Assembly (NCBI GenBank): GCA_018819135.1
Contig: JAHJQK010000091.1
Span: 1-36,214 of the forward strand
From: Pseudomonadota bacterium
Lineage (GTDB): Bacteria; Desulfobacterota; SM23-61
Direction: 5' to 3'
DNA: 36,214 nt
Numbering within the stretch: position 1 is the stretch's first letter; the number at the start of each line of letters is the position of its first letter. A program made the translations under genes and the position numbers. This document shows, one piece after another, positions 26,397 to 33,589 of the stretch. The notes beneath the pieces are model-generated. The model was not told where the DNA came from and did not search any database. It saw only the letters and a list, made by a program, of their open reading frames with translations.

Positions 26397-26527
26397 GTAT
26401 AACGCTGCGCTTCAGGCGCGCCCGGAAGCCGGAGCGCAGCGGAGGCTGTAGGGCGTCGCCTGCAAGCGTTTGTTGAACAATGGATTGAAACGACTTTTTA
26501 AGTCGTCTCAATCCTTATTGGTTAGGC
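26397..26527. other. attC-like integron recombination site (hypothesis)
   Basis: The 131-base stretch begins GTATAAC and ends GTTAGGC, which fits the GTTRRRY core perfectly and the RYYYAAC core with one mismatch. Inside are two hairpins: CGCTGCGCT/AGCGCAGCG (26403-26441) and a long one with arms GATTGAAACGACTT/AAGTCGTCTCAATC (26483-26513). On the minus strand a TTAGGCGC also stands before the glycosyltransferase gene near 27670, complementary to GCGCCTAA at the end of this site. No integrase gene is in the window, so this stays tentative. Confidence 0.3.
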
Positions 26528-26613
26528 GCGGACTCGGTCAGCAGGGCACGGAGTTGCTTCGTAATTGGAGTCCGACCCTGGTTTTTTTGGGCCGTGTCAA
26601 TCGGCCGCATTTC

Positions 26614-27423
26614 CTATCGCAAGCGTTCAACCCCGCACTGCACCCGGAGGGCGCCGAGCCTCTGCAGGTCCTGCACACCCGTCGACCCGGTCGCCATCTC
26701 GAACGGGTGGTCGTACGTCAGCTTGGCGTGCGCGTGCTCGAAGTCGTAGTCAAGCTGGACGCTGGAACCCCAGTGCTGCAGGTGCACGCCGACCAGTTGC
26801 TTCGGCAGCATGTAGATCTTGAGTTTTTTGGCCTGCGCCAGGTGACTCAGGTAGGCGTCTATCTGCACCCTCACGAGCAGCGCGCCGTTCGCGAAGATCT
26901 TGCGCACCGCCGCCTTGGTAATCAGGTACGCGTGTGTGCCCTGGAACAGCCATATGTCCAGGTGCGTCGTGTGCTTGGTGACCATGCTGGGCCGGGGGGT
27001 GCGGCAGCCCAAGAGCAGGATGTCCCAGCCGGTCGGCACGCCCTCCAGCGCGTTCTGCACGGAGGCCACGAGGCGCCTGGGCAGCCTCGCGTCGTCCTCC
27101 ATCACCAAGTATTGCTGGCTTTCGGGGGCAGCGCTATCGTACCGGATGTCGAGCCAGGTGCACAGGTGGCTGAGCGCACACCCCAGGGCACCCTTCGACG
27201 GCAACTCGGCGTGCGTCTGGCGGAACCCACGGCGTTCGACGGCGGCGAGCGTGGCCAGCGCCGGCGTGTACACCAAGGCCCGGGCCTGCGGCCAGACGCA
27301 CGCGGCGTCGACCGCTCGGAACCGGCGCAGCTCTGCGGCGCTCAGATCGCTGCGGTCGAACCACTTCAGGAACGACTGCAGGCGAGCGGGGTGGCGTTCC
27401 AGGTTGATCACGTAGCAGATCAT
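26614..27423 (-). CDS. glycosyltransferase family 25 (LPS biosynthesis type)
   Basis: The 269-residue product starts at ATG 27423 with MICYVINLERHPARLQSFLK, matching the start of family 25 glycosyltransferases, which add sugars to lipopolysaccharide or collagen-like acceptors. GALGCALSHLCTW (near 80), YLVMEDDARLP (near 107, the metal-binding acidic motif) and TGWDILLLGC follow. The frame is open up to 27633, but the extra 70 residues do not look like family sequence. No strong ribosome site is visible (GGAAGGGA is 13 bases away). The gene is clearly richer in G+C than its surroundings, stands alone among repeats, and is antisense to every neighbour, all signs of transfer. An acceptor cannot be named. 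Confidence 0.75.
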   Translation of the reverse strand: MICYVINLERHPARLQSFLKWFDRSDLSAAELRRFRAVDAACVWPQARALVYTPALATLAAVERRGFRQTHAELPSKGALGCALSHLCTWLDIRYDSAAPESQQYLVMEDDARLPRRLVASVQNALEGVPTGWDILLLGCRTPRPSMVTKHTTHLDIWLFQGTHAYLITKAAVRKIFANGALLVRVQIDAYLSHLAQAKKLKIYMLPKQLVGVHLQHWGSSVQLDYDFEHAHAKLTYDHPFEMATGSTGVQDLQRLGALRVQCGVERLR

Positions 27424-27683
27424 CCGTCGGTTGGTCCCTTCCAGATACGCCAGGTACTGGGTCGTGAGTAGCCATGGAGCACGAACAAACGCTAAGCCGG
27501 AAGCCCTTCCATAACAAAGGGCAAGGAACGTCTCGGCCATTCGAACGCTCTTGTGCCACATCGCGGTCAGGAGTACACCCCCCGGAGCAGCTGAGAGGAA
27601 CCCGATGTGATCCTGCGCGATGAGGAACGACACCTCCTCCTTTTGAGAGCCTTTCGCCGTAGGCGCCTAAAAATTATTAGATT

Positions 27684-27821
27684 GATCCGTATAAGATGCG
27701 AATCACTGGTTTCCGATCCGTATAACCTGCCGTTGAAACGGCGAACACTACTGCGATAGTATTATAAAATTCAACTATTTGTGTCTCCTGATACTTATTA
27801 TCACAGCGTCTTATACGGATC
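27684..27821. mobile_element. small terminal-inverted-repeat element (MITE-like)
   Basis: GATCCGTATAAGATGC (27684-27699) and its inverse (27806-27821) match at 15 of 16 bases and bound a 138-base AT-rich segment. A third copy of GATCCGTATAA lies inside at 27715-27725, and CCGTTGAAACGG forms a small palindrome. No target duplication is evident. A 63-codon minus frame across it is not convincing. Bases 27822-28199 hold no supported gene; 28040-28110 is a low-complexity GATGAT/CATCACC run. Confidence 0.5.
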
Positions 27822-28199
27822 GGCATAAACACCTTGTTGAATATACGAAAAGGGAAGTAGTATGTCAAGAAAAGAAGACCATCGATGATTACCGATTCAA
27901 ATCAAGTATGTTTCGTTAAAATGACTGGTCGAAGACTTCAGGAAGAAGTTATTGCGTGACTCGACAGTGTTTGTAGCATCAAATCCTGACTTTCACATAT
28001 TAAAGGGCGTGGGGCGTTGTGGGATGAATGTTTAACGCAAACGATGATCGCCACCATCATGATGATGGCAGCGGCGAAGATGATGGAGATGATCGTCATC
28101 ACCACCACCAGGGGGAGATACCGCCAAACATAAATCCAGCACCTCTCTCATCTCCGCCGCCGTAACCGGCAAAATCGACGTCCGAGAAGAAAAATTGGA

Positions 28200-28227
28200 T
28201 TGACTCCCTAAACCGGTTGTGTAAAAA
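28200..28227 (+). promoter_or_regulatory. candidate promoter/operator of the AbiE operon
   Basis: TTGACT (28200-28205) and TAAAAA (28222-28227) are 16 bases apart, 42 bases before the AbiEi start. The palindrome AACCGGTT (28211-28218) lies in the spacer, a position where an autoregulating antitoxin could bind. Confidence 0.35.
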
Positions 28228-28268
28228 TATCGGCAAAAATTAATAAGTGCCGAGGAAATTACACAAAC

Positions 28269-28880
28269 ATGCCTAAAGAAGTTTCTCAAGTATTTGATAA
28301 AATTATAAAAATCGCAAAACGTTCTGGTGTCATTCGAATTCGGGACCTCATTGCTCATGGTATCCATCCCGAGTATGCCCGGCGGTTCTGCAATCAAGGG
28401 CTTCTCATTCGCTCCGGCCGAGGGCTTTACGTCCCTTCTGACCTGGACCTTACGGAGAACCATACTCTTGCCGAAGCAAGCAAACGCGTCCCCAGCGCGG
28501 TCGTCTCTCTGCTGACTGCGCTCCGTTTCCATAATCTGGGCACCCAGATACCTCATCAGGTCTGGATGGCGATTGATCGCAAGGCAACCCTTCCCAAGGT
28601 TGACTACCCGCCGCTTCGTTTCGTGCGTTTTTCCGGCCAAGCACTAAAAGAGGGCATCGAAATAAGGAAAATCGAAGGGGTGGAGGTCAAAGTTTACAAT
28701 CCGCCCAAAACCGTGGCGGATTGCTTCAAGTACAGGAATAAGATTGGGCTGGACGTAGCTCTCGAAGCTCTGCGGGAATGCTGGCGGGAGCGGCGCTGTA
28801 CCATGGATCAGCTCTGGTATTACGCTAAAGTCTGCCGTGTGTCCAACGTCATGCGGCCATACCTGGAGTCTCTGACTTGA
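28269..28880 (+). CDS. AbiEi-type antitoxin / transcriptional regulator
   Basis: The 203-residue protein has the N-terminal winged-helix of AbiEi antitoxins (FDKIIKIAKRSGVIRIRDLIAHGI...YARRFCNQGLLIRSGRGLYV). The C-terminal domain carries VSLLTALRFHNL, VWMAIDRKA and VYNPPKTVADCFKYRNKIG, all typical of the family. AbiEi represses its own operon and neutralises the AbiEii nucleotidyltransferase in type IV toxin-antitoxin and phage-exclusion systems. The stop overlaps the toxin start as TTGA, so the pair is translationally coupled. GAGGAA lies 12 bases before the ATG. It follows an accessory island with mobile-element traces, a usual setting for such systems. Confidence 0.88.
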   Translation: MPKEVSQVFDKIIKIAKRSGVIRIRDLIAHGIHPEYARRFCNQGLLIRSGRGLYVPSDLDLTENHTLAEASKRVPSAVVSLLTALRFHNLGTQIPHQVWMAIDRKATLPKVDYPPLRFVRFSGQALKEGIEIRKIEGVEVKVYNPPKTVADCFKYRNKIGLDVALEALRECWRERRCTMDQLWYYAKVCRVSNVMRPYLESLT

Positions 28881-29814
28881 GCAGAAGTAAACCCCGCAAC
28901 ATGGCAGTTTCGGTTCGTCAGCGACTCTTTGACCTGGCAAGGCAAAAGGACGAGCCGTTTGATCTCGTCCTGGTCCGCTTTGCTCTAGAAAGACTTTTAT
29001 ACCGAATCTGCCAATCGCCATGGCATAAGAATTTTTTGATGAAAGGGGCCATGCTATTTTCGGTCTGGCTCGATAAGCCACACCGTCCAACGAGAGACCT
29101 CGACCTTATGGGGTATGGAGCAAACGATATTGAATCCCTGGAGAAAATATTCCGGTCCCTTTGTTCCGTCGAAGTGGAAGAAGACGGGGTTACGTTTCTT
29201 TCAGAATCAGTCCGTGGCCTGCAAATCAGGGATAACAATGAATATCAAGGGGTCCGTATCCAGTTAAAAGGTTTCCTCGCTGGGGCAGCCATACCGATCC
29301 AAGTGGATATTGGCTTTGGCGATGTTGTTACCCCGTTCCAGAGGAAATATCATTCCCATCGTTATTAGAATTTCCGCCTCCCAAGATAAGGGCCTATACG
29401 AAATACACTGTGGTTTCGGAAAAACTACAAGCCATGGTCATGCTGGGCTTGGCCAACAGCCGAATGAAGGATTTTTTTGATATCTGGATTTTGGCCAGAG
29501 AGTGCGAATTTGACGGGTTAATCTTAGGAGAAGCGATCAGGGCCACATTTGACAGGCGCAGCACGAAACTTAACGCTGAAATACCGCAATCGTTAACCGA
29601 AACATTTTCTGCCGATCCTGTTAAGAGTAGACAGTGGTATGCTTTTACCAGCAAGAATCTGCGAAAAAGAGAAGATAAAGGGCTTTCGGAGATTGTAGGT
29701 TTCTTGAAAGGTTTTCTGGAGGCGCCACTTATGGCGGCCGGAAAAGGGGAAAAATTTAATTTTATTTGGCCAGCAGCCGGTCCATGGAGGGAGAAGCGTG
29801 GGAAACCAAAATGA
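28877..29814 (+). pseudogene. AbiEii-type nucleotidyltransferase toxin, frameshifted
   Basis: The first frame (TTG 28877, overlapping the antitoxin stop) gives about 155 family residues: SVRQRLFDLARQ, LLYRICQSPWHKNFLMKGAMLFSVW, and PTRDLDLMGYG with the nucleotidyltransferase acidic pair, then IPIQVDIGFGDVVTP. It then ends at a TAG at 29366. Sequence homologous to the remainder continues one frame over, PEEISFPSLLEFPPPKIRAY, KLQAMVMLGLANSRMKDFFDIW and FIWPAAGPWREK, stopping at 29814. One base is missing near 29348 between ACCCCG and CCAGAG. The whole would be about 310 residues, the normal size. The N-terminal part alone keeps the acidic site but lacks the KD(F)xDIW half, so activity is doubtful. 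The break is not in a long homopolymer. Confidence 0.88.
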
Positions 29815-29851
29815 TGGTTAACATTTCAGAATAGAGGGAATGGTTCGATAA

Positions 29852-30460
29852 ATGGCACAGAAAAACCAAAAAACTGACCGCTTCAGGGATTTGACCTGGG
29901 ATGACCTTCATGCGTGGGCTGGAAGCACCATTATTTCCCGGGGCCAAGGCTACCAGCGAGGCCGTCAGGTGCAGGACCTGGCTCGAACGCCAGAAGGAGG
30001 ATTGATTGCCTGGGTTCGAGGAACGGAAAGGTATGCCACTCTGGTCGATTTTGAAGAAAGAGAGCTGGTCTCGGCCTGCACCTGCCCTTACGGGGGCACT
30101 TGCAAGCATGCCGTGGCTGTGGTGCTCGAATATCTCGAGCTTTTGAAGCAGAATAGGGGGGTACCCGAAGTTGATGAAAAGGACAGACGGCTTGCCCTGT
30201 TGGAAGAACCTGTAGGCGAAGATGAATGGGATGAGGATGTGGAAGACGATGAGGAGGAGGAGGATTTCGAACCACCTCATCCCGCACGGCCCAAAAAGTC
30301 AACCGAGCAAACGCTCCCTTCCTTTTTGGAGAAGCAAACCAAGGACCAGCTTCTGGATCTCTTTAAGGACCTCACAGGACGTTTTCCCGCCGTCCGGGCG
30401 ACGTTGCAAGATCGGGATACCCTGGAGGGGGGAACGTTAAAAAAATTGTTTCGATTATAA
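29852..30460 (+). CDS. SWIM zinc-finger protein, N-terminal part (0-frame product)
   Basis: The 202-residue product begins MAQKNQKTDRFRDLTWDDL and contains the SWIM motif ACTCPYGGTCKH (CxCx6CxH, near residue 75), a zinc-binding fold seen in DNA- or protein-binding proteins. An acidic linker (EDEWDEDVEDDEEEEDFE, about 123-140) follows, then SFLEKQTKDQLLDLFKDLTGRFPAVRATLQDR. The frame stops at TAA 30458 right after GGTLKKLFRL. Related proteins continue for about 430 more residues, and that continuation exists here in the -1 frame (next entry). AGAGGGAATGG lies before the ATG. The gene follows the AbiE pair but no functional link is evident. Its cellular role is not known. Confidence 0.8.
   Translation: MAQKNQKTDRFRDLTWDDLHAWAGSTIISRGQGYQRGRQVQDLARTPEGGLIAWVRGTERYATLVDFEERELVSACTCPYGGTCKHAVAVVLEYLELLKQNRGVPEVDEKDRRLALLEEPVGEDEWDEDVEDDEEEEDFEPPHPARPKKSTEQTLPSFLEKQTKDQLLDLFKDLTGRFPAVRATLQDRDTLEGGTLKKLFRL
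30424..30460 (+). promoter_or_regulatory. putative -1 frameshift signal (SD-like plus A AAA AAA heptamer)
   Basis: In the 0 frame the codons read TTA AAA AAA TTG, so A AAA AAA (30439-30445) is a canonical -1 slippery heptamer. GGAGG (30424-30428) lies ten bases upstream, the spacing used in E. coli dnaX. A slip of -1 continues as ATT GTT TCG ATT ATA AGG, the frame of the downstream part. The 0-frame stop is at 30458. I did not identify a definite downstream stem. A missing A in the run is the alternative. Confidence 0.45.
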
Positions 30461-30543
30461 GGAGAGAAATTCACGAGATAAGCTCCGAACCCGGATGGCG
30501 AAATAGCTGGAGCGGTGAAGGATATACTCCAGACTACTCGGGA

Positions 30544-31797
30544 GTGAAGGATCGACTGGAAGCTCTTTTAGCGAAAAGACACGCCGATGAAGTGGTCTCC
30601 CTGGGAAAGGAACTTTTCGAGGCCGGGAAAAGACAGGTGGAGATGAGCCATGACGAGAGAGAGACAGGGGAGGAAATTTCCTCCTGTCTGGAAGTGGTCT
30701 TCCGGGCGCTACCCCAGTCTTCTCTGTCTCCATCCGAACAGATGCTCTGGGCCGTGAATGCCGACCTGGAAGATGAATACGATCTCTGCTACGGGGCAGA
30801 GTCTTTCTGGGAGATAAAGCATAAGGCTTCGGACTGGAGTGTTCTGGCGGACAAACTTCAAGAACGCCTGAATACTCTTCCAGCAAAGAAAGGGGAAGAT
30901 AATTTTTCAAGGAAATATCGTAGGGATAAACTCAGCGACTGGGTAATTCATGCTCTGGGAAATGCCGGCCGAAAGGATGAAATCATCCCCCTTTGCCAGA
31001 ATGAAGCGGAGATAACGGGGAATTATCCTCGCCTCGTTGAATGGCTGAGGAAATTCAACAGATTTAGAGAGGCAGAAGAATGGATAGGCAGAGGTATCAA
31101 GGCTACCCGGGGAAAATGGCCGGGAATTGCCGCCGGGTTGCGGACTGCCTTGCGGGAAATGCGTGAGAAAGAAAACAATTGGCTCCAAGCTGCAAGCTTC
31201 TGGGCCGAGGATTTCTTCCAAAATCCGGCCCTGGAAACCTACAGGGAGTTGCAGAAAGCCGCGGAAAAGGCTAAGGTCTGGCCGGAAGTCAAATCGGCAG
31301 CCATGGCTTATCTGGAAACCGGTAAAAATCCGGAGAAGTCGCCATCCTGGCCTTTGCCGAAAACGGGGATAGAGAATATCAAAGAAAACCGTCCCAGGTC
31401 ATTTCCGGTAACCGGGGCGCTTATTGACATTGCCATGGCTGAAAAACGTGCCGATGATGTTCTCCGCTGGTACGACCAACGTCAACCAAAAAAGAGCTAC
31501 TGGGAAGGGGACCACTATATAGATGACCAGATTGCCGCAGCGGTTGCGGATCAATACCCGGACCAGGCTGTGGCCATCTGGAAAAGACTTGCCGAGGAAG
31601 AAATTGCCCTGACTAAGCCGAAAGCTTATGAAGCGGCTGTCGGATATCTGCGAAAGGCGCGGCGGACGTTAAAGAAGGCGGGGAAAGAGGATGAGATGGA
31701 GAGCTATATCGATGAATTGAGACGATTCAATGTAAAGAAGAGGAAATTTTTAGAGATCCTCAATAGAATGGAAGGCCGGCGGCTAATAGAAGGGTAA
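30544..31797 (+). CDS. SWIM zinc-finger protein, C-terminal helical part (-1 frame)
   Basis: The frame has a possible GTG start at 30544 (417 residues), but its homologous sequence is open back to the A7 run at 30439: IVSIIRREIHEISSEPGWRN and EGYTPDYSGVKDRLEALL read straight through. This argues that it is the second part of one protein of about 650 residues, not an independent gene. It is rich in helices with repeat-like patterns (HADEVVSLGKELFEAGKRQ, KDEIIPLCQNEAEITGNYPRLVEWL, WPEVKSAAMAYLETG), suggesting a TPR-like solenoid. ELDDEYDLC-like and GHYIDDQIAAAVADQYP-like segments are not linked to any known active site. No good ribosome site precedes 30544. The next gene begins 13 bases after the stop. 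Confidence 0.75.
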   Translation: MKDRLEALLAKRHADEVVSLGKELFEAGKRQVEMSHDERETGEEISSCLEVVFRALPQSSLSPSEQMLWAVNADLEDEYDLCYGAESFWEIKHKASDWSVLADKLQERLNTLPAKKGEDNFSRKYRRDKLSDWVIHALGNAGRKDEIIPLCQNEAEITGNYPRLVEWLRKFNRFREAEEWIGRGIKATRGKWPGIAAGLRTALREMREKENNWLQAASFWAEDFFQNPALETYRELQKAAEKAKVWPEVKSAAMAYLETGKNPEKSPSWPLPKTGIENIKENRPRSFPVTGALIDIAMAEKRADDVLRWYDQRQPKKSYWEGDHYIDDQIAAAVADQYPDQAVAIWKRLAEEEIALTKPKAYEAAVGYLRKARRTLKKAGKEDEMESYIDELRRFNVKKRKFLEILNRMEGRRLIEG

Positions 31798-31810
31798 AAA
31801 AGAATAAAAT

Positions 31811-32599
31811 ATGAAACCATCGGTATGGCAAGCCCTTGAGGGAGCGAGGCTGGTAAACGGAAAAATAGTTCTCATTACAGGGGCAGCAGCAGGAATCGGG
31901 AAGGCGTGTGCCCTGATGTTTGCCAGCCAAGGAGCAAGCCTGGCCTTAGTGGATTTGCAGGAAGAAAAACTCCGAGAGGTTTGCCAGGAGATTCAGGCTC
32001 AGCGAGGCCAGGCCGTGCCGATGGTGGCCGATGTCACTCAGAATCAGGGTTTGGATTACATTTTCCAGACCGTTTTGGATACCTATGGCGGGCTGGATAT
32101 TCTGATCAACAATGCCGGAGGAGGGCTCCCTACGGACTTTTTTGCCATTACTCCCGAAGAATGGAACCGGATCGTCAACTTGAACCTCACCGCAGTCTTT
32201 CTCATGTCCCAACGGGCCGCCCATATCTTTAAGAAAAAGAAAGGAGGGGTTATAGTCAACCTTTCTTCCCAGGCTGGACGTTCCGTCAGTCCCACCGCAG
32301 GGGTCCATTATACGGCTTCCAAAGCGGGGGTCTTGGGACTTACCCGGCATTTGGCTAAAATCCTGGCCCAAGACAACATCCGTGTAAATGCCGTCTGCCC
32401 GGGAGTTATAAATTCAGATAGAATCGTACGCCGGCTTGAGGAAAAAGGGACAATGGTAGAGACAATAAAGTCGATTCCTTTGGGTAGAATTGGTGACGTA
32501 GATGAGGTAGCCAGCTGCTGCCTTTTTCTCGCTTCCGATTTGGCGGGATATATTACGGGAGCTGCCCTGGATGTTAATGGGGGCAGTTTGATGATGTGA
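31811..32599 (+). CDS. short-chain dehydrogenase/reductase (FabG-like) 1
   Basis: The 262-residue protein is a classical SDR oxidoreductase. The cofactor motif TGAAAGIG is at 23-30, NNAGGG at 100-105, VNLSS at 149-153, and the catalytic pair Y167/K171 lies in HYTASKAG. VNAVCPGVINSDRI and the closing ITGAALDVNGGS are typical. It would interconvert a hydroxyl and a keto group with NAD(P)H; D48 (LVDLQ) at the end of beta strand 2 favours NAD(H). The ATG at 31811 has only a weak AGAAGGG upstream, and the first 14 residues are atypical, so the start may be later. It lies directly after the SWIM gene and before a second SDR. Confidence 0.9.
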   Translation: MKPSVWQALEGARLVNGKIVLITGAAAGIGKACALMFASQGASLALVDLQEEKLREVCQEIQAQRGQAVPMVADVTQNQGLDYIFQTVLDTYGGLDILINNAGGGLPTDFFAITPEEWNRIVNLNLTAVFLMSQRAAHIFKKKKGGVIVNLSSQAGRSVSPTAGVHYTASKAGVLGLTRHLAKILAQDNIRVNAVCPGVINSDRIVRRLEEKGTMVETIKSIPLGRIGDVDEVASCCLFLASDLAGYITGAALDVNGGSLMM

Positions 32600-32608
32600 T
32601 TTCAATTA

Positions 32609-32714
32609 GCCACAGAGGACACTGAGACCACAGAGCATAGAAAACGTTTCGCGTTGCGGGTTTCGGGTTCCAAGTCTTTTTATTTATTCTCTGTGTTTTC
32701 GGTGATCCCTGTGA
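32609..32714. repeat. inverted repeat (CCACAGAGGACACTGAG type)
   Basis: GCCACAGAGGACACTGAG (32609-32626) faces TTCTCTGTG..GATCCCTGTGAC (32687-32714). Between them is GCGTTGCGGGTTTCGGGTT (32651-32669), the inverse of words at 11880 and 18582. It separates the two SDR genes. Confidence 0.6.
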
Positions 32715-32741
32715 CAAAGGGTATTTGGAAAGGAGAAGTAA

Positions 32742-33512
32742 ATGAATCAAGGAAGATTAAAGGATAAAGTGGCCATTATAACCGGTGGCTCCAAGGGAAT
32801 TGGGAAAGCTACAGCGACCAAGATGGTCAAAGAGGGCGCTTCGGTGGCTTTGCTGGACATTCTAGCCCAAGAAGTGTCGCGAACTGCTGATGAGCTCAAA
32901 GCTATGGGCGGAAAGGCGCTGGGAATCAATGCCGATATTACCCACAAGGAGCAAGTAGCCCAAGCGGTTGAACAAACTCTGGCGCAATTTGGCCGGGTGG
33001 ATATCCTGGTGAACAACGCCGGCATCGTCAAGCCCGCTATGCTGGAAGACGTGCAGGATGGAGATTGGGATGAGGTGGTTAACGTCAACCTCAAAGGCAC
33101 CTTTTTCTGCACCCGCGCTGTGCTGGCAGCGATGAAAAAGAACCGCTACGGAAAAATCATAAATATCGGATCCCGCGCCAGCCTGGGAAAAGAACTCAGG
33201 ACCGTGTATGGAGCTACTAAGGCCGCACTGATCGGGGTCACCCGCACCTGGGCCCTGGAACTGGCCCAGTACAATATAAATGTGAATTATATCGGACCGG
33301 GTCCGATTGCCACCGAGCTATTCTTGGCCGCCAATCCCATGGAAAGCCCTCGAACAAAGGCTATTATCGCAGGTATTCCCTTGAAAAGAGTGGGGCAGCC
33401 GGAGGACGTAGCCAACCTGGTTTCTTTCTTAGCTTCTGATGAATCTTCTTTCATCACCGGCCAGGCCGTATTCATCTGCGGAGGGCTGACTGTAGGGCTG
33501 GTACACTATTAA
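32742..33512 (+). CDS. short-chain dehydrogenase/reductase (FabG-like) 2
   Basis: The 256-residue protein has TGGSKGIG (14-21), D39 after strand 2 (ALLDI, NAD preference), NNAGIV (91-96), S144, Y156 and K160 (YGATKAA), and GPGPIATELF in place of the usual PGxI. It ends ITGQAVFICGGLTVG. It resembles 3-oxoacyl reductases and 3-hydroxyacyl-CoA dehydrogenases of the SDR type; the substrate is unknown. GGAAAGGAGAAGTAA precedes the ATG, a strong site. Similarity to SDR 1 is limited to the family motifs, so they are not a recent duplication. If it acted on 3-hydroxybutyryl-CoA it could complete the C4 pathway, but nothing in the sequence proves this. Confidence 0.9.
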   Translation: MNQGRLKDKVAIITGGSKGIGKATATKMVKEGASVALLDILAQEVSRTADELKAMGGKALGINADITHKEQVAQAVEQTLAQFGRVDILVNNAGIVKPAMLEDVQDGDWDEVVNVNLKGTFFCTRAVLAAMKKNRYGKIINIGSRASLGKELRTVYGATKAALIGVTRTWALELAQYNINVNYIGPGPIATELFLAANPMESPRTKAIIAGIPLKRVGQPEDVANLVSFLASDESSFITGQAVFICGGLTVGLVHY

Positions 33513-33550
33513 ATTGCGGAAGGCGGATTCTATCTTGCGGGCTGAAAAAA

Positions 33551-33586
33551 AAAGGGGACATAGGGGAAAATTTTAACTTTCCCCAT
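33551..33586. repeat. GGGGACA / GGGGAAA..TTTCCCC hairpin repeat at the pseudogene breakpoint
   Basis: AAAGGGGACATAGGGGAAA is followed by TTTCCCC, giving a hairpin at 33563-33584. It resembles REP-type repeats that accompany REP-associated tyrosine transposases in delta-proteobacteria (from memory, not searched). It lies exactly where the aminotransferase homology begins. Confidence 0.4.
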
Positions 33587-33589
33587 TTT

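Noticed and set aside
26470-27471. 333-codon plus-strand frame opposite the glycosyltransferase
   Set aside because: High GC makes long antisense frames common; the minus strand carries the family 25 motifs.
27677-27868. 63-codon minus-strand frame across the small inverted-repeat element
   Set aside because: It starts outside and ends inside the element and resembles no transposase.
28032-28130. His/Asp-rich minus-strand tail (HHLRRCHHHDGGDHRLR) or a hydrophobic alternative frame
   Set aside because: Both come from a GATGAT/CATCACC low-complexity run; no start with a ribosome site gives a stable product, though the hydrophobic frame is curious.
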